From contig NZ_CP075523.1 of NCBI RefSeq assembly GCF_018502385.1, positions 186,001 to 250,000 of the forward strand: a stretch of DNA of 64,000 nucleotides, read 5' to 3'. The translations under genes were made by a program, and so were the position numbers. The first letter of the stretch is position 1. Every line of letters begins with the position of its first letter. This document shows, in pieces, positions 7,631-15,801 of this stretch. Source of the stretch: Synechococcus sp. LA31. GTDB taxonomy: Bacteria > Cyanobacteriota > Cyanobacteriia > PCC-6307 > Cyanobiaceae. The notes under the pieces were generated by a model. That model was not told the origin of the DNA, made no database searches, and saw nothing but the letters and a program-made list of their open reading frames with translations.

Positions 7631-10317
7631 CTGCACCGATCCCTCCATCAGCGGGCGCTTCCGAACACCGCCGCATAGCTGAGCGCGATCGTGAAAATGT
7701 GCCATGGAGGCGTTGGGGTAGTTATCTGCCAGAACGGCAATGGGGCACTGTCCGCGAGGATTACTCGGCTGATGGCAATGCCTGGGCGTCCTTCCCCCAC
7801 GATCATGCTCATGCTCGTGTCTATCGCTGGGGAGAGGATGGTCTGCTGGGGATCTGTGATGACCAATGTCGACTCTGTTTTTCCCTGGCTCTCTGGAATG
7901 GTCAAGACCCCGTCTTGAAGGAACGTCCATTTGGCCTGGCCAATGGAGAGGGCAATCACGGTGAAGACATCAAGGACTACTATTTTCATTTGGCTAATAC
8001 CCCCACCCATAGCTTTATGCGGGGGCTTTATAAATATCCGCAACAACGTTTTCCCTATGAGCAATTGCTTGACGAGAACCGCAGCCGGGGGCGTGATCAA
8101 CCAGAATATGAATTAGTGGATACCGGCATCTTTGATGAGAGCCGTTATTTCGATGTCTTTATCGAGTATGCCAAGGCTTCGCCGGATGACATCGCGATCA
8201 GGGTTCGTGCGATCAATCGCGGGCCCGATCCAGCACCACTCACCCTTCTGCCCACGCTCTGGCTGCGCAACACCTGGAGCTGGGGCTACCCCGATGAGCA
8301 CGAGCATCCCATGCAGCTCGATGGCGATACCGTTATCGCCGACGTGGGTGGGGGATTAGGCCAGTACCGCTTTGCATGCCGTGATCAGGGTGAGTGGCTC
8401 TTCACCGATAACGAAACCAATACGGAGCGCCTCTACCAACAACCGAATCGAAGGCCTTTCCAGAAGGACGGCTTCCATCGCTACATCTGTGAGGGTGAAG
8501 AAGCGGCGATAAATCCACTCCTTAAAGGCACCAAAGTGGCCCGATTGCTGCAAAAGACGCTGCAGCCTGGAGAAGAATGGCAGCTTGAGTTACGCCTTGT
8601 TGGTCCTGAGACCAGCAGCCAACTTGAATGGTTTGGCGAAGGTTTCGATGCCTTGTTCCGTGCCCGAGAGCAGGAATGGCATGATTTCTTCGAGAGCGCT
8701 GTTCCCAATCTTTCGCCAGACGATCGCCTCATCCACACCAGCGGTATGGCTGGTTTGCTTTGGTGCAAGAAGTATTACGGCTGGAGTGTGCTGCGTTGGC
8801 TGGATGGTGATCCCACCTCACCTCCTCCCCCTGCGCAGCGCTGGCATACACAAAATGGAGGTTGGCAACGCCTGCATGCCCATGATGTGATTTCCATGCC
8901 GGATGCATGGGAGTACCCCTACTTTTGCCAGTGGGATCTCATGTTTCACGCAGTGGCCTTCGCGATTGCTGATCCCGCTACGGCCAAGCAACAGTGCATG
9001 TTGCTGCGTTCACCCCACTACACCGCGCCCAATGCGCAGACCCCTGCTTACGAGTGGGCGCTTTCCGATCCCAATCCGCCGATCGGTGCTTGGGCGGCCA
9101 TGCGCATCTTCCAGATTGAACGCAAGGCAACGCAGGAGCCTGATTATGGGTTTCTGAGGGCAGCTCTGCGCAAATTAATTTTGGAATATGGCTGGTGGGC
9201 TAATCGCAATGACCGATCTGGCGATAACGTTTTTGAAGGAGGTTTTCTGGGCCTCGACAATATTGCCGTTTTTGATCGTCGCTTTCCGCTTTCTGACGGC
9301 AGCCGCATTGAGCAGTGCGACGGCACCGCTTGGATGGCCTCACTTAGCCTTAATCTGCTGAACATTAGTGTTGAGCTGAGCCGAGAGGAGCCTGAATACG
9401 CCGATATCTGCGAGCGATTTGTCTATGACTTTGTGCAGTTAGCGCTAACTCTCAATACCCAGGGAAGTCGTGGGTTTGTTAATTGGGATGAAGAAGATGG
9501 ATTCTACTACGATGTGATCAAGCGTCCTGATGGCAGTACAACCTTTCTAAAGACGCGCTCGCTGTCTGGATTGGTTCCTCTCCTTGCTGTGGCTAGTTTC
9601 GATGTGGACGCAGTCAAGCGTTTGCCGGTGTTAAACGTTCCTGAGAGTCTTCGTTGGTTCCTGCATGAGCGCACCAGTCCCAAATGGCTGATCGACAACT
9701 TTGGCCAGTGGCGCAACGATCGGCTTTTATTTTCGCTGGTTCCGGAGGATCGTCTGCGCAGGATTTGTACGCGTTTGTTTGACGAGGCCGAGTTCCTTTC
9801 GCCCTATGGCATTCGTGGGCTGTCGAAGGTCTATGCCGATCATCCCTACACCTTCACAGAAGGTTCAGAGAGTCAAACTTTGGCCTATAGCCCTGCCGAT
9901 AGTCCTGTGCCGATGTTTGGTGGCAATTCCAACTGGCGTGGGCCCGTATGGATTCCCGTCAACTTTCTCTTGATTGAATCACTTCAGAAGTTTGGTCATT
10001 ACTATGGTGATACCTTTAAGGTTGAGTTTCCTACAGGCTCTGGTCGGTGGGTGAATCTCTGGGATGCCTCGCTACTCCTGCAGGAGCGTTTGGTTAATAT
10101 TTTCCGCAGAGGCCAAGATGGCCGGCGACCCTTCAATGGGTCTGTGGATCTACTGCAACATGATCCCCATTGGCGTGATCTGATTTTGTTTAATGAATAC
10201 TTCCACGGTGATAATGGCTCGGGTGTTGGAGCCAGCCATCAGACCGGCTGGACGGCCATGGTCTGCAAGATGATCAACCAGCTCAGCCGCTACAGCAACG
10301 CTGCCAAAGGGTCGTGA
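7627..10317 (+). CDS. GH63-type glucosidase
   Basis: An 896-residue protein resembling bacterial glycoside hydrolase family 63 enzymes (alpha-glucosidase or mannosylglycerate-hydrolase type, (alpha/alpha)6 barrel). Recognisable segments are CQWDLMFHAVAFAIADP (435-452 region), TPAYEWALSDPNPPIGAWA, which holds the conserved acidic residues, GGNSNWRGPVWIPVNFLLIE and FNEYFHGDNGSGVGASHQTGW near the C-terminus. No signal peptide is seen, so it acts in the cytosol on an imported or internal alpha-glucoside. The GTG start overlaps the GMC stop (GTGA), so it is coupled to a redox operon, an unusual setting for a glucosidase. The true substrate cannot be read from the sequence. Confidence 0.85.
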   Translation: MTAPIPPSAGASEHRRIAERDRENVPWRRWGSYLPERQWGTVREDYSADGNAWASFPHDHAHARVYRWGEDGLLGICDDQCRLCFSLALWNGQDPVLKERPFGLANGEGNHGEDIKDYYFHLANTPTHSFMRGLYKYPQQRFPYEQLLDENRSRGRDQPEYELVDTGIFDESRYFDVFIEYAKASPDDIAIRVRAINRGPDPAPLTLLPTLWLRNTWSWGYPDEHEHPMQLDGDTVIADVGGGLGQYRFACRDQGEWLFTDNETNTERLYQQPNRRPFQKDGFHRYICEGEEAAINPLLKGTKVARLLQKTLQPGEEWQLELRLVGPETSSQLEWFGEGFDALFRAREQEWHDFFESAVPNLSPDDRLIHTSGMAGLLWCKKYYGWSVLRWLDGDPTSPPPPAQRWHTQNGGWQRLHAHDVISMPDAWEYPYFCQWDLMFHAVAFAIADPATAKQQCMLLRSPHYTAPNAQTPAYEWALSDPNPPIGAWAAMRIFQIERKATQEPDYGFLRAALRKLILEYGWWANRNDRSGDNVFEGGFLGLDNIAVFDRRFPLSDGSRIEQCDGTAWMASLSLNLLNISVELSREEPEYADICERFVYDFVQLALTLNTQGSRGFVNWDEEDGFYYDVIKRPDGSTTFLKTRSLSGLVPLLAVASFDVDAVKRLPVLNVPESLRWFLHERTSPKWLIDNFGQWRNDRLLFSLVPEDRLRRICTRLFDEAEFLSPYGIRGLSKVYADHPYTFTEGSESQTLAYSPADSPVPMFGGNSNWRGPVWIPVNFLLIESLQKFGHYYGDTFKVEFPTGSGRWVNLWDASLLLQERLVNIFRRGQDGRRPFNGSVDLLQHDPHWRDLILFNEYFHGDNGSGVGASHQTGWTAMVCKMINQLSRYSNAAKGS

Positions 10318-10374
10318 CAATCTGCGGACAGAGTGAGCGCTCGCTTCTAGTTTGCGAGTATTGATGATCGTCCT

Positions 10375-11970
10375 GTGGAACACCTCCAGTCGCTTGGTCA
10401 GCTGAAGAAGCCTGATGCTTTGCACTTCGATGTGTTGATCATTGGCAGTGGCGCTGGTGGCGGCACCTTGGCGCGGGTGTTGGCTCCAACGGGCTTGCGG
10501 ATTTTGATCCTCGAGCGCGGTGACTGGTTGCCGCAGGAGCCTCAGAACTGGGATGCCGATGAGGTGTTTCAGAAAGGCCGCTATCTCTCCAAAGACATTT
10601 GGTACGACGGCAAGGGCAAGCCCTTTCAGCCAGGTACCCATTACTTCGTGGGTGGTGCCACCAAGATGTATGGCGCCCACCATTTCCGCTACCGTCAGCG
10701 CGATTTTGAAGAGCTGGAGCATCACGACGGCATCTCACCGGCTTGGCCTCTGCGCTACAGCGACTTTGAGCCTTGGTATCAGCAGGCCGAAGCGATGTAT
10801 CACGTGCATGGCCTGCGCGGCGAAGACCCAACCGATCCACCCAGCTCATCGCCTTACCCCCATCCGCCGATCAGTCATGAGCCTCGGATTCAGAAACTCG
10901 CCGATGATCTGCGCAGTGCTGGCCTGCATCCGTTCCATGCCCCCAGTGGCGTGATGCTGGATGAGGGCAACATGCCCTACAGCCGTTGCCGGCGTTGCAA
11001 TAACTGTGATGGCTTCCCGTGCCTTGTGCACGCTAAGGGTGATGCGGAGGTATGTGGTGTGCGCCCGGCGTTGGCGGCCAGTGCCAATGTGTCGCTGCTC
11101 ACCAGGGCGGAGGTGAAGCGCCTGGTTACGGATGCGGCTGGCACCACGGTTAGCGCAGTGGAGCTCGTTCGCGATGGCGAAGAGCTGCGTTACAGCGCCG
11201 ATCTTGTGGTGGTGAGCTGTGGTGCTGCGAACAGCGCTCGGCTGCTGTTGATGTCGGCCAATGACAAGCACCCGAACGGCCTAGCCAACGGCTCCGATCA
11301 GGTGGGTCGCAACTATATGTTCCATAACAGCAAGGCGGCTGTGGCGCTCTCCCACGAGCCCAATCCCACCATCTTCCAGAAAACGATCTCGATTAACGAT
11401 TGGTATTTCGGTGACGCCGACTATGACTACCCCATGGGCAATATCCAGATGACGGGTAAAACCCGTGGGGCGATCATGAAGGGTTATGCGCCCCTGGAAA
11501 CCTTCCTGATGCCCAACTGGGGCATGGATGAGATCGCCGCCCATGCGTTGGATTTCTGGATTACGACGGAAGACTTGCCGGATCCAAACAACAGGGTGAC
11601 CGTGGATTCAGCCGGTCATGTGCATCTTAATTACACCGTGAACAACCAAACTTCTGCTGATCGACTCTGGAGCCGTCTGCAGGGGTTGCTCGACAAGCTT
11701 TATCTCAAGAAGCACTTGGTTGAACGCCAGATCTACATCAAAAATCCGATGGGCATTGCAGCTGTTGGCCACCAAGCCGGCACCTGCCGCTTCGGCATTG
11801 ACCCCTCAAGCTCGGTGCTTGATGTGAATTGCAAAGCGCATGAACTCGATAACCTTTACGTGGTTGATACCAGCTTTTTCCCCAGCATCGGCGCTGTGAA
11901 TCCCTCCCTCACGGCCATTGCGAACGCGATTCGCGTTGGGGAGCACCTCAAGGAGCGTTGTGCTGTGTAG
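10375..11970 (+). CDS. GMC-family oxidoreductase with Cys-rich insert
   Basis: A 531-residue FAD enzyme of the glucose-methanol-choline family, paralogous to the one at 6116. It has FDVLIIGSGAGGGTLARVL (18-36), an intact active site with His in VGHQAGTCRFG (H466) and Asn in AVNPSLTAIA (N509), and a Cys motif SRCRRCNNCDGFPC (C205, C208, C211, C216) followed by C227. Similar Cys motifs occur in FAD sugar dehydrogenases, where they can hold an iron-sulfur cluster that passes electrons to a cytochrome. The GTG start lies 57 bases after the glucosidase. It may oxidise the sugar released by that enzyme and feed the oxidase; this is inference. Confidence 0.9.
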   Translation: MEHLQSLGQLKKPDALHFDVLIIGSGAGGGTLARVLAPTGLRILILERGDWLPQEPQNWDADEVFQKGRYLSKDIWYDGKGKPFQPGTHYFVGGATKMYGAHHFRYRQRDFEELEHHDGISPAWPLRYSDFEPWYQQAEAMYHVHGLRGEDPTDPPSSSPYPHPPISHEPRIQKLADDLRSAGLHPFHAPSGVMLDEGNMPYSRCRRCNNCDGFPCLVHAKGDAEVCGVRPALAASANVSLLTRAEVKRLVTDAAGTTVSAVELVRDGEELRYSADLVVVSCGAANSARLLLMSANDKHPNGLANGSDQVGRNYMFHNSKAAVALSHEPNPTIFQKTISINDWYFGDADYDYPMGNIQMTGKTRGAIMKGYAPLETFLMPNWGMDEIAAHALDFWITTEDLPDPNNRVTVDSAGHVHLNYTVNNQTSADRLWSRLQGLLDKLYLKKHLVERQIYIKNPMGIAAVGHQAGTCRFGIDPSSSVLDVNCKAHELDNLYVVDTSFFPSIGAVNPSLTAIANAIRVGEHLKERCAV

Positions 11971-11978
11971 GTGGGGGG

Positions 11979-12479
11979 TTATATCCCCAGCCAGATACGG
12001 ATCAGATCCTCGATCAGCAACGTGTCGAGCGAGAGCAGTCCACCACCGCAAAACATGAGCACCAGGCACATCACCACATACATGGCGGCTTTCTCCCAGC
12101 TGGGAGGCTCACCCACTCCCATCGGGCCCGCGTAATCACCTTCGGGAATCAGATAAGGATCGGCCGCGATAAACGGAAAGCCAGCGCGGATTTCCAGAAC
12201 CATGGCGTAAGCCATCGACACCAAAATCGCAAAAGAAGCTAGTGGGGTGAGAAGGCCCACGATTAAGGCAATGCCACCGGCCCACATCGATCCAGCCGAG
12301 AGAAAGCAGAGCCAGGCCGGTGTTTTCAACATTTGGGCCCAGGTCTGAAGGTTGCGCAGCTTCGGCCAGCCATGGCGGATGAAGCAGATGCCCATGAACA
12401 CCCGCAGCACGAACAGGGCGGCCTGGGCAAAGGTGGATGGTGCGGCTGGCACCAGCAGCTCCACAACAGTGATGTCCAT
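11979..12479 (-). CDS. DoxX family membrane protein
   Basis: A 166-residue protein with four hydrophobic segments and the DoxX-type start FVLRVFMGICFIRHGWPKL, followed by GGIALIVGLLTPLASFAILVSM. DoxX proteins are small membrane proteins linked to quinol oxidation or thiosulfate oxidation in some organisms and of unknown role in most. It converges on the GMC gene with an 8-base gap and is the last gene of the minus-strand group that begins with the cupin at 15615. A 61-base gap separates it from the VOC gene, so it could have its own promoter. Confidence 0.85.
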   Translation of the reverse strand: MDITVVELLVPAAPSTFAQAALFVLRVFMGICFIRHGWPKLRNLQTWAQMLKTPAWLCFLSAGSMWAGGIALIVGLLTPLASFAILVSMAYAMVLEIRAGFPFIAADPYLIPEGDYAGPMGVGEPPSWEKAAMYVVMCLVLMFCGGGLLSLDTLLIEDLIRIWLGI

Positions 12480-12540
12480 GGGTTTGCGGGGTCTTGAGAA
12501 AAGTTAGATGGGGTTGTTCAGCAGCGCAGCGCAGCTGTGA

Positions 12541-13518
12541 TCAGCTGCACACCAACTGCAGCTGATGGCCGTCGGGGTCGCGGATCTGCAGTGCTTGGCA
12601 AAAGCCCAGCGCTGTGGCCTGGTCGTTGCTCAGCTGGATCGCCCCTGGGCTCACCATGCTGCCGCCGAAGTGCTCTAGCTGGGAGGCGATGGCCTCGAGA
12701 TCGCTCACCTCCAAACGGATCTGCCAATGGGCGGTGTCGGCGGCGTTTTGATCTCCAGGTAAGGAACGTCCGCCGCCAGGGTGGAGGTAGTTGAGGCACT
12801 CCACGCCAGCTCCTTCAGGGCAGCGGTGGCCTGTGATCCGCACCTCTGTGCCGTTGAGGCCATCGAGGTGATCTTGTTCCATCCCGCTGTTCACACCATC
12901 GCCGCCGAGGCGTAGGCCCAGCAGCTCTTCATAGAAGCGGCAGCTCCGCGGGGTGTCGGCATTGGCGATGGCGCTGTGGTCGATCCCCAGATATGGCGAC
13001 GCTGCAGCCGGAGCGTGCCAGCGCGCCTCGCCTTTATCGGCTGGAAACTGCAACAGCTCGAGGCAATGGCCTTCCGGGTCGTGAAATTTGAAGGCCTGGA
13101 TTCCAGAGGCGGCTTTGTTCCAGCTGGGGAGCGTTTGGGGGCGGCTGGAGATCGTGCGCAGTTGTCCTTGCTCGATCAGAGCTTGGATGGGTGCTGCGGC
13201 GGCATCCATGTCAGCCACCACAATGCAGATGTGCTGAAACCAGAGGTCGTTGCTGCGGGCGTCGGCGGGAATGGGCCGGCCAGGGCGTAGGCCTGGACCC
13301 AGCTCCACCACCTGCAGCAACTCCAGCTGTTCAGCCCCAAGCTGCAGCCGCACCAGCTTGAGTTGGCTGCCGTTCAGCCCAACAAGCTCGGCATAGTCGC
13401 CGCCGTTGATCTCCAGCGTGCTGCTGTGCCGGCAGCCCAGGTGCGTGCTGTAGAACTTCGCCACTGCCTCGGCGTTCTGGCAGGTGAAGCCGATACTGCG
13501 GATGTGAGGCGTTGCCAT
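12541..13518 (-). CDS. Two-domain VOC (glyoxalase/dioxygenase) family protein
   Basis: A 325-residue protein made of two vicinal-oxygen-chelate modules. The first (residues 4-150) starts IRSIGFTCQNAEAVAKFYS and ends HDPEGHCLELLQF; the second (170-325) starts LGIDHSAIANADTPRSCRFY and ends IRDPDGHQLQLV. The His and Glu residues of a metal site are present in parts (H159-type DPEGHCLELL; IDHSAI). The family includes glyoxalase I, extradiol dioxygenases and bleomycin-binding proteins, so the substrate cannot be named. It is 9 bases downstream of the GlcG/HbpS gene, within an operon with a lactonase and a cupin. Confidence 0.8.
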   Translation of the reverse strand: MATPHIRSIGFTCQNAEAVAKFYSTHLGCRHSSTLEINGGDYAELVGLNGSQLKLVRLQLGAEQLELLQVVELGPGLRPGRPIPADARSNDLWFQHICIVVADMDAAAAPIQALIEQGQLRTISSRPQTLPSWNKAASGIQAFKFHDPEGHCLELLQFPADKGEARWHAPAAASPYLGIDHSAIANADTPRSCRFYEELLGLRLGGDGVNSGMEQDHLDGLNGTEVRITGHRCPEGAGVECLNYLHPGGGRSLPGDQNAADTAHWQIRLEVSDLEAIASQLEHFGGSMVSPGAIQLSNDQATALGFCQALQIRDPDGHQLQLVCS

Positions 13519-13527
13519 GCTCGAGGG

Positions 13528-13956
13528 TTAGCGAGACGTGCTGGTTAAGGCGTAGGCACCTGCGGCGGCAATAGCCGCATCGAGCTCGGGTGTCATGCCC
13601 GACACGCCAATGGCTCCGATGCACGCACCGTTGTGCAGCAGCGGCAGGCCGCCGCCCATGGCGACAGCTGCTTCCTTGAACACGGCTGAGAGTTGCAGGA
13701 GTGCAGGCCGCGCGCCATTGATCGCCGCTTCCTGATCAGCGGTGGGTTTGCCATTCAGCGCTGCCATGCGAGCTTTGGCCAGGGCCACCGAAGCGCTGGA
13801 TGGGCTGGCCCCATCCAGGCGTAGCAGCAGCAGTGGATGGCCACCCCCATCGCAGATGGCCAGGCTCACCGTGGCCTGATGTTGCGCGGCCATCGCCTCC
13901 GCGGCGGCGGCGATGTGTTGGCAGTCGGCGAGCTCGAGTGCGGGGATCGTGCGCAT
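13528..13956 (-). CDS. GlcG/HbpS family protein
   Basis: A 142-residue protein of the GlcG/HbpS (DUF336) fold: LADCQHIAAAAEAMA, then VSLAICDGGGHPLLLLRLDGA, ALAKARMAALNGKPT, and GGGLPLLHNGACIGAIGVSG in the second half. Members bind haem (HbpS) or stand beside glycolate and diol utilisation enzymes (GlcG). No signal peptide is seen, so it is cytosolic here. It sits 7 bases after the Nif11 peptide gene and 9 bases before the VOC gene, on one probable transcript. Confidence 0.85.
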   Translation of the reverse strand: MRTIPALELADCQHIAAAAEAMAAQHQATVSLAICDGGGHPLLLLRLDGASPSSASVALAKARMAALNGKPTADQEAAINGARPALLQLSAVFKEAAVAMGGGLPLLHNGACIGAIGVSGMTPELDAAIAAAGAYALTSTSR

Positions 13957-13963
13957 TGGCCCT

Positions 13964-14221
13964 TCAGCTCCACACGATCTTCATCAGCCAGAGGTGGCCC
14001 TCCAGCTCCACCCCAGCGGCTGCAGCCTCAAGATCGCTGTCGCTCAAGCGCAGGGTGGCCTCGGCTTGATGTTTGACCAGATCCACGCCGGTGAAGCTGA
14101 AACCCTGTTCGGCCCCGAGCGCGGCGATCGCGTTGAGATTGGAACAGCTGCTGAAGCGTTGCAGCAAGGCGGCGTCGCCTTTCACCTGGTTGAGAAACGC
14201 TTCGAGTTGGGGATTGGCCAT
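13964..14221 (-). CDS. Nif11-like peptide
   Basis: An 85-residue protein starting MANPQLEAFLNQVKGDAALL, the typical N-terminus of the Nif11 family, with FSSCSNLNAIAALGAEQGFSF and the end DLEAAAAGVELEGHLWLMKI. Nif11-type domains serve as leaders of ribosomally made peptides in picocyanobacteria, where cleavage follows a Gly-Gly or similar site; here only AAAAG-VELE is present and the tail has no Cys, so a modified core peptide is doubtful. The ATG at 14221 is chosen because longer starts lack similarity and run into the lactonase gene. It lies between lactonase and GlcG genes with gaps of 13 and 7 bases. Confidence 0.85.
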   Translation of the reverse strand: MANPQLEAFLNQVKGDAALLQRFSSCSNLNAIAALGAEQGFSFTGVDLVKHQAEATLRLSDSDLEAAAAGVELEGHLWLMKIVWS

Positions 14222-14234
14222 GGGACTGGAAGAA

Positions 14235-15161
14235 TTAGCGCTGCCAGGTGGCACCGCGTGTGTTGGTGAACAGGGAATAGATCGCCGTGGAGGCGCACAG
14301 GAACAAACGGCTGCCATAGCGATCGCCGAAGCAGAGGTTTGACACGCGCTTCGGCACGAGCACTTTGCCGATCAACACCCCATCGGGTGCGATCACATGC
14401 ACCCCATCGGCCGCGCCGCACCAGAGGTTGCCGTGCTCGTCGACGCGGAAGCCATCGGCCCAGCCTGGGCTGATCTTGTGGAACACCTCTCCACCGCTGA
14501 GGCTCATCCCATCGCTGTTGACGTGGAAGCGCCGGATGGATTGCCGCGGCTCGCTGGCTCCCGGCGCGCCGGATTCGGCCACATAAAGCAGTTGCTCATC
14601 GGGCGAGAAGGCCAGGCCGTTGGGACCGTCGAAATCGGTGGCCATCGCCTGGGCTACACCGGTGGCTGGATCGAGCCGGTACAGCGCTGGCGCTTGCTCG
14701 GAGGCTTGGCGTCCACCCTCGTAGTCGTTCATCAAGCCGTAGAGCGGATCGCTGAACCAGATGGAGCCATCGCTCTTCACCACCACGTCGTTGGGGGCAT
14801 TGAGCCGTTGGCCGCGGGCCTGGCTCACCAGCGTGGTGATCGCACCGTTGTGTTCGTGGCGGGTGAGGCAGCGGCTGCGGTGATGGCACTGGATTAGCCG
14901 ACCCTCGAGGTCACGGGTCTGGCCATTGGCGAAGTCGGATGGCTCGAGGAAGGTGCTGATGCCGTGTTGGGCGCTCCAGCGCAGGGTGCGGTTGTTGGGG
15001 ATGTCGCTGAAGAGCAGGCATGCGTGGTCGCCAAACCACACCGGCCCTTCCAGCCAGCGGAAGCCCTCGGCTAGTCGCTCGAGCTCAGCGTTGAACAGCA
15101 CCAGCTGCTCAAATCGCTTGTCGTAGCTCTCGGTACAGGTCGAGGGATACGTGGTTGCCAT
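14235..15161 (-). CDS. SMP-30/gluconolactonase family protein
   Basis: A 308-residue six-bladed beta-propeller of the SMP-30 / gluconolactonase / LRE group, which hydrolyses sugar lactones with a divalent metal. The metal ligands fit WLEGPVWFGDH (Glu), LNAPNDVVVKSDGSIWFSDP (Asn) and DGPNGLAFSPDEQLLYVAES (Asn, Asp), followed by GWADGFRVDEHGNLWCGAADG. No signal peptide is visible. It starts one base after the cupin stop. With the nearby glucose dehydrogenase-like SDR and GMC enzymes it would complete oxidation of an aldose to an aldonic acid, but the lactone itself is not proven. Confidence 0.9.
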   Translation of the reverse strand: MATTYPSTCTESYDKRFEQLVLFNAELERLAEGFRWLEGPVWFGDHACLLFSDIPNNRTLRWSAQHGISTFLEPSDFANGQTRDLEGRLIQCHHRSRCLTRHEHNGAITTLVSQARGQRLNAPNDVVVKSDGSIWFSDPLYGLMNDYEGGRQASEQAPALYRLDPATGVAQAMATDFDGPNGLAFSPDEQLLYVAESGAPGASEPRQSIRRFHVNSDGMSLSGGEVFHKISPGWADGFRVDEHGNLWCGAADGVHVIAPDGVLIGKVLVPKRVSNLCFGDRYGSRLFLCASTAIYSLFTNTRGATWQR

Positions 15162-15162
15162 C

Positions 15163-15615
15163 TCAGCCAGCTAGCTCCGGGATCGGGGGCGGAGGCACCT
15201 CCGGGCCGAACTGCACCAGCATCAGCACCGCCGGCTGATCGCCCACCGTCCAGGAACGATGTCCGCGCTTGCCGTTGTGCTCTGTGGTGGCTTGGTCGGC
15301 GCCGAATGACACCATGCCCGGCCCCATCTCCACCCGATCGCCATCCATGGTTTCGACGCCCCAGCTGCCGCTCAGCGGCACGATCCATTGCGGAGCGGGG
15401 TTTTCATGCCAATCGCCTTGCCAACCTGGGGGCAACACGGTGAACAGCAGAGTCATGCCGCCTTGAACGCGCTGGCCAATCCATTGGGCGCTGGCCCCGG
15501 CGCTGATCGCGTTCATCACAAAGCCATCAATCCGGCCCTGCCGTTGGCGGCTGATGCCCTTGGCATCGGTGAACACATGCCAGTAGGGAATGGAGGGTGG
15601 ATCTTGCTGAGCCAT
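15163..15615 (-). CDS. Cupin-domain protein
   Basis: A 150-residue single-domain cupin. Motif 1 is PGWQGDWHENPAPQWIVPLSGSW and motif 2 is around MGPGMVSFGADQATTEHNGKRGHRS, which contain candidate metal ligands (His, Glu, His). It is the first gene of the minus-strand operon that includes the lactonase, Nif11 peptide, GlcG/HbpS and VOC genes. A 186-base intergenic region separates it from the divergent SDR gene and must carry both promoters. Cupins of this size may be sugar isomerases, dioxygenases or sensors, so no reaction is assigned. Confidence 0.8.
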   Translation of the reverse strand: MAQQDPPSIPYWHVFTDAKGISRQRQGRIDGFVMNAISAGASAQWIGQRVQGGMTLLFTVLPPGWQGDWHENPAPQWIVPLSGSWGVETMDGDRVEMGPGMVSFGADQATTEHNGKRGHRSWTVGDQPAVLMLVQFGPEVPPPPIPELAG

Positions 15616-15801
15616 TGGAACGTGCCCCTGCCTGCTGGGGTTGTTGCTGCAACGTAGGGATGCTTCGCCAGTTGTCAGCCGATTGTCATCGCAATGGAGA
15701 GGTCGGTTGGCTCAGCAGGTGTTGCGAGTGGTGTTGCAGCTTGCAGCGCAAGATCGATGAAGTCTCTAGGTTCTGATGAACAACATCGATGGCCCGCCAT
15801 C

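Noticed and set aside
15616-15801. TTGCTGCAA-type and GTTGCAGC/TTGCAGCG sequences in the cupin-SDR control region
   Set aside because: Symmetry is short or imperfect and occurs by chance at this composition, so no operator is called.
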